From Clostridium sp. JN-1 (lineage in GTDB: Bacteria; Bacillota; Clostridia; Clostridiales; Clostridiaceae), in NCBI RefSeq assembly GCF_003718715.1, contig NZ_CP033465.1:1426001-1490000 (forward strand): a stretch of 64,000 bases of DNA. The letters are read 5' to 3'. Each line of letters starts with the position of its first letter. The stretch's first letter is position 1. The notes under the pieces are model-generated. The model worked only from the letters and a program-made list of their open reading frames with translations. It made no database searches and had not been told where the DNA came from. This document shows positions 36,394 through 44,253 of the stretch, piece after piece. Both the position numbers and the translations under genes were made by a program.

Positions 36394-37794
36394 ATGAAGG
36401 AATTTATTTTTAATTCTACAGCTATTTTTCAAATAACGGTTTTCATAATGACAATGTATTATTTAATACTTTCTTTATTTGGATTGTATAAAAAAGAAGA
36501 TAAGGGTGTAGAAAAGTGTGCACCAAAGAATACATTTGCTATGTTAATAGCAGCTCATGATGAAGAGATGGTTATATCTAATATCATAGAAAGTCTTAGA
36601 GATATAGACTATCCAAAAGAGTTGTATGATATTTTTGTTGTTGCAGATAATTGTACTGATAATACAGCAAAAATTGCAAGAGCGTGTGGAGCAGCTGTAT
36701 ATGAAAGGCATGTACCTGATAAAAGAGGAAAAGGTTATGCTCTAGAATGGATGTTTGATAGAATTTTTAAAATGGATAGGAAATATGATGCTATAGCAAT
36801 TTTTGATGCTGATAACTTAGTATCAAAGAATTTTCTGAAGGAAATGAATTATAAACTTGTTAAAGGATATAAGGTTGTTCAAGGTTACATAGACAGTAAA
36901 AATCCAGAGGATTCATGGATAACTGAATCTTATTCCATATCATTTTGGACGGCGAATAGATTGTTTCAGCTTGCAAGATCAAATTTAGGATTATCAAATC
37001 AAATAGGTGGTACAGGCTTTTGTATGGATGTGGAAATACTTAAAGATTTAGGATGGGGAGCAACTTGTCTTACGGAAGATTTGGAGTTTACATGTAAACT
37101 GGTTCTTAATGGACATAAAGTTGGATGGGCACACAATGCAATAGTTTATGATGAGAAGCCAATTACTTTAAAACAGTCATGGAATCAGAGAAAAAGGTGG
37201 ATGAAAGGCTTTGCAGATGTGTCTTCTAGATTTTTCTTTAAACTTATAAAAAAGTTTATAAAAGATAGAAGTTTTACTGCCTTAGATTGTGCACTGTATA
37301 CATTTCAGCCTTTTATAACATTACTTATAGGTTTATCAGCTATTTTAACTTTACTGCAAAATAATGCTGAACATGGTTTAAATATATTTGTTATAAATTC
37401 CTTGTTTGCGCCTGTTGTGTGGAAAACATTTAGCATACTTCAATTTTTATTTACTCCTCTTATAATGTTACTTGAGAAAAAATTATCTAAAGTTATGTTT
37501 GGAGTTTTTGCCATATATTCTTTAAATATAGTTGTATTTTCAAATATATTTAGTACAACTCCAACATTTAGTCAAATAGTTATAGCCAATATAATTTACT
37601 TAGGTATTTTTATATCGGTTCTAGGAATTATGAAGAGTAAGCATCCATTGAAGATATTTATATGGTATTTGTTATATGGGGTTTACACTTTAACTTGGAT
37701 ACCAATTACTATTCAAGGCATAATAGGTAAGAATAATAAGGATTGGAATCACACTAAGCATGTAAGACAAATAAGTATACAAGAAGTTGAATAA
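36394..37794 (+). CDS. Membrane glycosyltransferase family 2 (processive, NodC/IcaA-like)
   Basis: 466 residues. One N-terminal membrane segment, then a GT-A catalytic domain with the ordered aspartates in VADNCTDNTA, IFDADN, and CLTEDLEF, and the QxxRW motif in WNQRKRWMKG that marks processive enzymes such as cellulose, chitin and poly-GlcNAc synthases. Four or five membrane segments follow. It probably makes an extracellular polysaccharide or extends an envelope glycan from a UDP-sugar. No partner gene (deacetylase or export protein) lies next to it. AAAGGA precedes ATG; a terminator follows. Confidence 0.9.
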   Translation: MKEFIFNSTAIFQITVFIMTMYYLILSLFGLYKKEDKGVEKCAPKNTFAMLIAAHDEEMVISNIIESLRDIDYPKELYDIFVVADNCTDNTAKIARACGAAVYERHVPDKRGKGYALEWMFDRIFKMDRKYDAIAIFDADNLVSKNFLKEMNYKLVKGYKVVQGYIDSKNPEDSWITESYSISFWTANRLFQLARSNLGLSNQIGGTGFCMDVEILKDLGWGATCLTEDLEFTCKLVLNGHKVGWAHNAIVYDEKPITLKQSWNQRKRWMKGFADVSSRFFFKLIKKFIKDRSFTALDCALYTFQPFITLLIGLSAILTLLQNNAEHGLNIFVINSLFAPVVWKTFSILQFLFTPLIMLLEKKLSKVMFGVFAIYSLNIVVFSNIFSTTPTFSQIVIANIIYLGIFISVLGIMKSKHPLKIFIWYLLYGVYTLTWIPITIQGIIGKNNKDWNHTKHVRQISIQEVE

Positions 37795-37800
37795 TATACT

Positions 37801-37837
37801 AAAAAAGAGATTATTTTTTAATAATCTCTTTTTTATA
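37801..37837 (+). terminator. Rho-independent terminator after the glycosyltransferase gene
   Basis: Perfect 15-bp stem 37801-37815 / 37820-37834 with a four-base loop and a T tract inside the right arm. Confidence 0.9.
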
Positions 37838-37980
37838 GAATGGTTTATTTTTATTTAATTTTAATTATTATGTAATTATATCAAAATAATTAATTTGAAA
37901 TGATTTTATTAACATTATAAATATTATGTTAATAACAAAAAATGTAAACAAAAAACAAAAAAACTATAAGGAGAAATTAT

Positions 37981-38691
37981 ATGGAAGAAAGACTTCAAAA
38001 ATATATGGCATCTTGTGGAGTAGCTTCAAGAAGAAAATGCGAAGATATTATACTTCAAGGTAGAGTTTCAGTAAACGATAAGGTAGTAAAGGAACTTGGA
38101 ATAAAAGTTCATCCAGATAAAGATAAGGTTAAACTTGATGGAAAACCTATTAAAGTAGAAAACTCAAAAGTTTACATTGCATTGAATAAGCCTAGAGGAT
38201 ATCTTTCTACTGTTAGAGATGAAAGAGGGAGGAAAACGATTATGGACTTATTAAATGTAAGTGAGAGAATATATCCTATAGGAAGACTAGATTATGATAC
38301 TTCTGGCTTAATCTTGCTTACAAATGATGGGGACGTATATAATAAAGTAATTCATCCAAGGGAAGAAAAAAATAAAATATACACAGCTCTTATAGAGGGG
38401 AATCCTGATAAATCTAATATAAAGCAATTTGAAAGTGGAATAAATATAGATGGATATATAACATCTAAAGCAGAATTCAAGGTTATAAAAAGTTATAAAA
38501 ACTGTTCTGAAGTTAAAATAATTATACACGAAGGTAAAAATAGACAAATAAGGAAGATGTGCAGCAAGATAGGTCACCCTGTGATAAACTTAAAAAGAAT
38601 ACAGATAGGACAAATAAAATTAGGTGATCTATTGGAAGGACACTGGCGTTTCTTATCAAAAGAAGAAATTGATTATTTAAAAACAAAGTAA
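37981..38691 (+). CDS. rRNA pseudouridine synthase (RsuA/RluB/RluE/RluF family)
   Basis: 236 residues. N-terminal S4 RNA-binding domain (ERLQKYMASCGVASRRK), then the catalytic motif GRLDYDTSGLILLTNDG with the active-site Asp104. In Firmicutes such proteins (RluB-like) convert a 23S rRNA uridine in the peptidyl-transferase region to pseudouridine; the exact site here is inferred. AAGGAGAAA precedes ATG. The methyltransferase gene follows 34 bases later, likely on the same transcript. Confidence 0.93.
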   Translation: MEERLQKYMASCGVASRRKCEDIILQGRVSVNDKVVKELGIKVHPDKDKVKLDGKPIKVENSKVYIALNKPRGYLSTVRDERGRKTIMDLLNVSERIYPIGRLDYDTSGLILLTNDGDVYNKVIHPREEKNKIYTALIEGNPDKSNIKQFESGINIDGYITSKAEFKVIKSYKNCSEVKIIIHEGKNRQIRKMCSKIGHPVINLKRIQIGQIKLGDLLEGHWRFLSKEEIDYLKTK

Positions 38692-38725
38692 ATAATATAT
38701 TATTTGATAGTAGAGGTATAATAAA

Positions 38726-39298
38726 ATGTATAAATATGTTACAAATGTGAGTGCTATATCACATTATATTATTAAAAACTTTTGTAGAAAATTTAATACT
38801 GCAGTAGATGCTACCTTGGGTAATGGTCATGATTGTGATTTTTTAAGTGAGAACTTCAATCATGTATATGCCTTTGACATACAAAGCTGTGCTGTAGATT
38901 CATATAAATCAAAGTGCAGGAATAATGTAACAGTAATTAATGATTCTCATGAAAACTTTAAAAATTATATACATAATGAAGTTGATTGTATTATTTACAA
39001 TTTAGGATTTCTTCCGGGAGGAGATAAAAGTATAGTTACTAGAGAAAATTCAACTATAAAAAGTTTGAAAGTTGCACTTGATATTTTAAAGTGCGGTGGA
39101 ATAATTTGCATATGTGCTTATCCAGGTCATTCTGAAGGTTTAAAGGAGGCAAAAGCAGTTACTAACTTTGTAAAAGATATCCCTAAAAATAATTATGGAG
39201 TTTTAATTCATTCTTTTGCTAATAGAGAAAATAATCCTCCATTTTTAATATCTATTGAAAAAAATTATGACGAGGTGAAAAAATGCAAGAAAAATTAG
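38726..39298 (+). CDS. mnmM: tRNA 5-aminomethyl-2-thiouridine methyltransferase MnmM (YtqB family)
   Basis: 190 residues, class I SAM-dependent methyltransferase. VDATLGNGHDCDFL is the SAM-binding motif I of the YtqB family (formerly called rRNA methylase), and YNLGFLPGGDKS is its conserved central motif. Known: MnmM adds the final methyl group of mnm5s2U at the tRNA wobble position in Gram-positive bacteria that lack the MnmC methyltransferase. RBS GTAGAGG. Its last 16 bases overlap the next small gene, indicating translational coupling. Confidence 0.9.
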   Translation: MYKYVTNVSAISHYIIKNFCRKFNTAVDATLGNGHDCDFLSENFNHVYAFDIQSCAVDSYKSKCRNNVTVINDSHENFKNYIHNEVDCIIYNLGFLPGGDKSIVTRENSTIKSLKVALDILKCGGIICICAYPGHSEGLKEAKAVTNFVKDIPKNNYGVLIHSFANRENNPPFLISIEKNYDEVKKCKKN

Positions 39299-39447
39299 AA
39301 TTAATAGCATCAAGAGAATTTAATCATTATGAAGATATGTATAAAATCATAGATTTTCTTAATAAGAACCTAGGTGAATATGGGTTTATATTTGGGATTT
39401 CGGAAAATAATAATAAATATATTGTAAATATCTATAAAGAAAAATAA
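39283..39447 (+). CDS. Small DUF4264/YpmA-like protein overlapping mnmM
   Basis: 54 residues beginning MQEKLELIASREFNHYED, with middle YKIIDFLNKNL and end KYIVNIYKEK. The pattern (an E-L-I/L-x-S start, an H-x-x-D-x-Y-K-I-x-D-x-L-N helix, an F-G-I segment and an I-Y-K end) resembles the short YpmA/DUF4264 proteins of Firmicutes as I remember them; function unknown. ATG 39283 has CGAGGTG six bases upstream inside mnmM and the gene overlaps the mnmM end by 16 bases in another frame. Too short for usual gene-length cut-offs but the signals are good. Confidence 0.8.
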   Translation: MQEKLELIASREFNHYEDMYKIIDFLNKNLGEYGFIFGISENNNKYIVNIYKEK

Positions 39448-39547
39448 ATACTTAATAATGAATAATATATTGAAAACCTGTTCAATAGATGTTAAAATGA
39501 AATAAATATTGCAGAAAAATTGAGAGTAAAGAAGGGACGGGATAATC

Positions 39548-40423
39548 ATGGAAGATAATAATAGACAGGATTTAATGAGAACTATTCAAATTAAGTTTCC
39601 TCGTTTAAGTAAAGGGCAAAAACTTATAGCAGAGTATATTTTGAAACACTATGATAAAGCAGCATTTATGACAGCTGCAAAATTGGGAATTAGTGTTGGA
39701 GTTAGTGAATCAACAGTTGTTAGATTTGCAAATGAATTAGGATTTACTGGTTATCCTAAATTACAAAAAGCTCTCCAGGAGCTTATAAAAAATAAGCTCA
39801 CTACTGTTCAAAGAATAGAATTATCAAATGATTTTATAACTGAGGAAAGTGCTTTAAAAGGAGTGCTTAAATCAGATATGGAAAATATAAGGGCTACACT
39901 TGAGAAAATTAATCATAAAACTTTTGAAGATGTTGTAAATAGCATATTTTCTGCTAAAAAAATATATATAATAGGACTTAGAAGCTCAACTGCACTTGCA
40001 GAGTTTTTAGGATTTTACTTAAATTTGATTTTGGACAATGTAAAAGTTGTAGCATATGGTATAAGCGATATTTTTGAACAAATGATAAATTTAAATAAAG
40101 ATGATTTAGTAATTGGTATAGGTTTTCCACGTTATGCAGCGAGAACTGTGGAATCACTTAACTTTGCCCAAAATAGAGGAGCTAAGGTTGTAGCTGTAAC
40201 TGACAGCTTGCTTTCTCCACTTGCAGCAAGAGCTGATTATACATTGATAGCTCAAAGTAATATGGCATCATTTGTTGATTCATTAGTTGCACCTTTAAGT
40301 GTAATAAATGCTCTAATAATTGCAGTTGGATTAAGAGAAAAAGAGAAAATTTCAAAAACATTTTCTGACCTTGAAGAAATTTGGGAAGATTATCAAGTAT
40401 ACTCCTTTAAAGAAAGTAATTAA
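39548..40423 (+). CDS. MurR/RpiR family transcriptional regulator
   Basis: 291 residues. N-terminal HTH_6 domain (residues about 10-85; LSKGQKLIAEYILKHYD, GVSESTVVRFANELG) followed by a SIS sugar-phosphate-binding domain (IYIIGLRSSTALAEF, GIGFPRYAARTVE). Such proteins sense sugar phosphates and control sugar or amino-sugar genes. No sugar genes are adjacent; the next gene is gdhA, so its target is unclear. Start ATG with GGGACGGG upstream. Confidence 0.92.
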   Translation: MEDNNRQDLMRTIQIKFPRLSKGQKLIAEYILKHYDKAAFMTAAKLGISVGVSESTVVRFANELGFTGYPKLQKALQELIKNKLTTVQRIELSNDFITEESALKGVLKSDMENIRATLEKINHKTFEDVVNSIFSAKKIYIIGLRSSTALAEFLGFYLNLILDNVKVVAYGISDIFEQMINLNKDDLVIGIGFPRYAARTVESLNFAQNRGAKVVAVTDSLLSPLAARADYTLIAQSNMASFVDSLVAPLSVINALIIAVGLREKEKISKTFSDLEEIWEDYQVYSFKESN

Positions 40424-40558
40424 AATAAAAAGGTAAATATGTCATTTTATATTACATTATGATGAAATATTTTTTGAACTTAGAAAATTTTCAAAAAAAG
40501 CAGGATAAATGAAATATTTATAGAATACGTTAATTATAAGATTAATTTATATGCAGCA

Positions 40559-40589
40559 CATACATCATAATAATAAAAAGTGATGTATG
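40559..40589 (+). promoter_or_regulatory. 9-bp inverted repeat in the gdhA leader
   Basis: CATACATCA (40559-40567) and TGATGTATG (40581-40589) are exact inverted repeats 13 bases apart, ending about 10 bases before the ribosome-binding site of gdhA. It could be an operator or a leader hairpin; no known family was recognised. Confidence 0.35.
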
Positions 40590-40616
40590 AAATGCCATAA
40601 GGGAGGGTATTATAAA

Positions 40617-41975
40617 ATGATAAATGAAAATGTTAAAAACTACATTAATAATGTAATTGAGAATGTAAAGAAAAAGAATCCTAATGAGCCAGAGTTTTTA
40701 CAGACAGTTGAAGAGGTTTTAAGTTCATTAGGTCCAGTACTTGAAAAACATCCTGAATATATTGAAGAAAATCTTCTAGAAAGATTTTGTGAGCCTGAGA
40801 GACAAATAATCTTCAGAGTACCATGGGTTGATGATAAGGGTAAAGTTCAAGTCAACAGAGGTTTCAGAGTACAATTTAATGGTGCTATAGGACCTTATAA
40901 GGGAGGATTAAGATTCCATCCATCAGTTTATATTGGAATAATTAAATTCTTGGGATTTGAACAAATATTGAAAAACTCATTAACTGGTCTTCCAATTGGT
41001 GGAGGAAAAGGTGGATCTGATTTTGACCCAAGAGGAAAATCAGATGGTGAAATAATGAGATTTTGTCAAAGCTTCATGAATGAGTTATATAGACATATAG
41101 GACCAGATGTCGATGTACCAGCAGGTGATATTGGTGTTGGTGGAAGAGAAATAGGATATTTGTTTGGACAATATAGAAAAATAAAGGGAGTATTTGAAAA
41201 TGGAGTCCTTACAGGAAAAGGCCGCTCCTATGGTGGAAGTTTAGTAAGACCAGAAGCTACAGGATTTGGTGCAACTTATTTTTGTGAAGAAATGCTTAAA
41301 CATGAAGGAACAGATTTAAAGGGTAAAACTATTTCTATATCTGGATTTGGTAATGTTGCATGGGGAATATGTAAAAAAGTTAGTCAGTTAGGCGGTAAAG
41401 TTATAACTCTTTCAGGTCCAGATGGATATATCTACGATCCAGATGGAGTAATAGGTGAAAAAGTTGATTACATGCTTGAAATGCGTGCATCAGGAAGAGA
41501 TAAGGTACAAGATTACGCTGATAAATTTGGAGTTAAATTCTTCAAAGGAGAAAAACCATGGGGAGTTAAAGCTGATATCGTAATGCCAGCTGCTACTCAA
41601 AATGATATAAAAATAGAAGATGCTAAAAAGATAGTTAATGCAGGAATTAAATTAGTATGTGAAGTTGCTAATATGCCTTGCACAAACGAAGCTGTTAAGT
41701 ACTTACAGGATAGTGGAGTAATTGTAGGACCTTCTAAGGCTGCAAATGCAGGTGGTGTTTCTACTTCAGCTCTTGAAATGTCACAAAATAGTGAAAGATT
41801 GTCATGGACAGCTGAAGAAGTTGATGCTAAACTTCATCAGATAATGATTAACATATATAATAATTGTAAAGATGCTGCAGAAAATTATGGATTTGGATAC
41901 AATTTAGTAGCTGGAGCTAACATAGCTGGATTTGTAAAAGTTGCAGATGCTATGCATGCACAAGGTATAATTTAG
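40617..41975 (+). CDS. gdhA: NADP-specific glutamate dehydrogenase
   Basis: 452 residues from ATG 40617, which has AAGGGAGG nine bases upstream; an in-frame ATG ten codons earlier lies before that site and is rejected. The glutamate dehydrogenase motif LPIGGGKGGSDFDP with the catalytic Lys, the VPAGDIGVGGREIG segment, and ISGFGNVAWG nucleotide fold are clear. Length and start match the hexameric, biosynthetic type. It interconverts 2-oxoglutarate plus ammonia with glutamate. Monocistronic, ending in a strong terminator. Confidence 0.96.
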   Translation: MINENVKNYINNVIENVKKKNPNEPEFLQTVEEVLSSLGPVLEKHPEYIEENLLERFCEPERQIIFRVPWVDDKGKVQVNRGFRVQFNGAIGPYKGGLRFHPSVYIGIIKFLGFEQILKNSLTGLPIGGGKGGSDFDPRGKSDGEIMRFCQSFMNELYRHIGPDVDVPAGDIGVGGREIGYLFGQYRKIKGVFENGVLTGKGRSYGGSLVRPEATGFGATYFCEEMLKHEGTDLKGKTISISGFGNVAWGICKKVSQLGGKVITLSGPDGYIYDPDGVIGEKVDYMLEMRASGRDKVQDYADKFGVKFFKGEKPWGVKADIVMPAATQNDIKIEDAKKIVNAGIKLVCEVANMPCTNEAVKYLQDSGVIVGPSKAANAGGVSTSALEMSQNSERLSWTAEEVDAKLHQIMINIYNNCKDAAENYGFGYNLVAGANIAGFVKVADAMHAQGII

Positions 41976-41994
41976 ACATATTTAATTTAAAATT

Positions 41995-42040
41995 AAAAAG
42001 GGGTGGATTTGGGAACGTAATCCCAAACCACCTTTTTTGG
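41995..42040 (+). terminator. Rho-independent terminator after gdhA
   Basis: Long stem: GGTGGATTTGGGA pairs with TCCCAAACCACC with one bulged base, extended by A/T pairs, then TTTTTT within 42033-42038. Confidence 0.9.
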
Positions 42041-42174
42041 GTATATAGCTGTGTTACAAATAATCTAAATTAACCAAAAGTTATATGATTTATCTCCTCT
42101 ATATTGAATTTATTAGTTTATTATATTAATATGTTAAGGATAATAAAAATTTAATCCTTATTGGTGGTGAATAA

Positions 42175-43401
42175 ATGTTAACAGCTGTAGTAATTGGAGG
42201 CGGACCTGCAGGAATGATGGCTGCAATACAAGCTTCTAAAAAATACAAAACGATATTAATTGAGAAAAACGAAAAATTAGGTAAAAAGCTATATATAACA
42301 GGTAAAGGAAGATGCAATTTAACTAATGCTAAAGATATAAGTGAATTTTTTGAATGTATACCAGGTAATCCAAACTTTTTATATAGCGCTCTATATACTT
42401 TTACTAATGAAAATACAATGGAGTTTTTTGAAAAATTAGGGGTTAAACTTAAAGTTGAAAGAGGAGATAGAGTATTTCCTGCTTCAGATAAATCCTCTGA
42501 TATAATATCAGCATTAATAAGAAAGCTTAAAGAAAATAATGTTGACGTAAGACTCAATATGCGTGTAAGTAAATTCATTCACGATAAAAGTAAAATAACT
42601 GCTGTAGAGCTTGAAGATGGAAATATTATAAAAGGAAACTTTTTTATATTGTGTACTGGAGGAATGTCTTATCCCCAAACTGGATCAAATGGAGATGGTT
42701 ATAAACTTGCTAAAGATATAGGGCATAAAATAACTAATATAACTCCATCGCTAATACCTATTGAAATAAATGAAGAATGGATAAAGGATCTTCAAGGGCT
42801 GTCACTGAAAAATGTAGAACTTAAAATTGTAGATAATAAAAATAAGGTCTTGTATAAAAACTTTGGAGAAATGCTTTTTACACACTTTGGTATTTCTGGT
42901 CCTATAGTATTAACTGGAAGTAGAATAGCAGCTAAACATAAAAACTTAAAAGCTGTTATAGATCTAAAACCAGCTATGTCCCTGGAAGAACTCGACAAGA
43001 GATTACAAAAGGATTTTAAAAAATATATAAATAAAGATTTTAAAAATTCACTTGATGAACTTTTACCTAAAAAGCTCATAGATACTATAATAAATATATC
43101 TAAAATAGATCCTAACAAAAAAGTTAATTTAATAACAAAACAGGAGAGAATGAACTTAGGATATATATTAAAACATTTAACGTTAAGCATAAAAGGATGC
43201 AGACCTATATCGGAGGCTATAGTAACCAGTGGAGGAATAAATGTTAAGGAAATAGATGCATCTACAATGAAATCTAAAATAGTTAACAATCTGTATTTTG
43301 CAGGTGAAGTAGTAGATGTTGATGCTTGTACAGGTGGATTTAATATACAAATAGCGTTATCTACTGGATATTTAGCAGGAAGCAGTATAGCTAATTTGTA
43401 A
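42175..43401 (+). CDS. HI0933-family NAD(P)/FAD-dependent oxidoreductase
   Basis: 408 residues. N-terminal FAD motif VIGGGPAGMMAAIQA, the family motif GKGRCNLTNA, middle GGMSYPQTGSNGDG and C-terminal FAGEVVDVDACTGGFN with the late FAD-binding segment. The YhiN/HI0933 family has no settled substrate; some members are called aminoacetone oxidase-like. Cytoplasmic flavoprotein. ATG is preceded by GGTGGTG. A small inverted repeat TAAGGAT / ATCCTTA lies just upstream (about 42135-42160). Confidence 0.9.
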   Translation: MLTAVVIGGGPAGMMAAIQASKKYKTILIEKNEKLGKKLYITGKGRCNLTNAKDISEFFECIPGNPNFLYSALYTFTNENTMEFFEKLGVKLKVERGDRVFPASDKSSDIISALIRKLKENNVDVRLNMRVSKFIHDKSKITAVELEDGNIIKGNFFILCTGGMSYPQTGSNGDGYKLAKDIGHKITNITPSLIPIEINEEWIKDLQGLSLKNVELKIVDNKNKVLYKNFGEMLFTHFGISGPIVLTGSRIAAKHKNLKAVIDLKPAMSLEELDKRLQKDFKKYINKDFKNSLDELLPKKLIDTIINISKIDPNKKVNLITKQERMNLGYILKHLTLSIKGCRPISEAIVTSGGINVKEIDASTMKSKIVNNLYFAGEVVDVDACTGGFNIQIALSTGYLAGSSIANL

Positions 43402-43578
43402 AGTATTACAAAAATGTGTACACATATAGGATATACCCAAAATAATGTGCCAATTTATTTAAGTAATAGTCTCGGAAAATAAAGGATTTCATGTTTTTTT
43501 ATAGAATATATATTTTTATAGAATGTATAATTGTATATTTAAAATTTAGTATTTAACTTTTGGAAAGGCGGAATAACC

Positions 43579-44241
43579 TTGCATATATCTATAGCAATTG
43601 ATGGACCTGCTGGAGCAGGAAAAAGTACTATTGCAAATATTATAGCTAATAAATTTAATTTGGTTTATATTAATACTGGATCTATGTATAGAGCAGTTAC
43701 TTTAATTGCAATAAGAAACAAAATATCATATACAGATGTAAGTGCTGTATGTAAACTTGCAAAGTCCCTTAAAATACAATTTAAAGGCGAAAATATAATA
43801 GTTAATAATGAGGATTTAAGTACATCTATTAGAAATATAGAAGTAACTAATGCTGTATCTAATTATGCATCTATTCCTGAGCTTAGAAAAATACTTGTAA
43901 AATTACAGCAGAATATGTCTCGAGAATATAATGTTGTTATGGATGGAAGAGATATTGGAACTGTAGTTTTAAAAGATGCTGATCTTAAGTTTTTTTTGAC
44001 TGCTGATGTGAAGGAAAGAGCTAAGAGAAGATTTGATGAATTTAAAGAAAAGGGAATTAATGTGGAATATGATAAAATATTGAGTGATATAATAAGGAGA
44101 GATTACATAGACTCTAATAGACAATCAAATCCTCTTAAAAAGGCTCAAGATGCAATAGAAATAAATTCTTCAAAACTAAGTATAAATGAAGTAGTGGATG
44201 TTATGTCAGGATACATAAACAATTATATGATGATTAGTTGA
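43579..44241 (+). CDS. cmk: (d)CMP kinase
   Basis: 220 residues. TTG start, with AAAGGCGG eight bases upstream. P-loop IDGPAGAGKSTIA, then NTGSMYRAVT, the CMP-binding VMDGRDIGTVVL and RAKRRFDEF lid arginines. It phosphorylates CMP and dCMP with ATP. The ispH-S1 fusion gene follows after 12 bases, the arrangement usual in clostridia (cmk-ispH-rpsA). Confidence 0.95.
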   Translation: MHISIAIDGPAGAGKSTIANIIANKFNLVYINTGSMYRAVTLIAIRNKISYTDVSAVCKLAKSLKIQFKGENIIVNNEDLSTSIRNIEVTNAVSNYASIPELRKILVKLQQNMSREYNVVMDGRDIGTVVLKDADLKFFLTADVKERAKRRFDEFKEKGINVEYDKILSDIIRRDYIDSNRQSNPLKKAQDAIEINSSKLSINEVVDVMSGYINNYMMIS

Positions 44242-44253
44242 AGGTGAATTTAG

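Noticed and set aside
42792-43289. 165-codon open frame on the minus strand
   Set aside because: Antisense to the HI0933-family gene, no ribosome-binding site and no recognisable domain.
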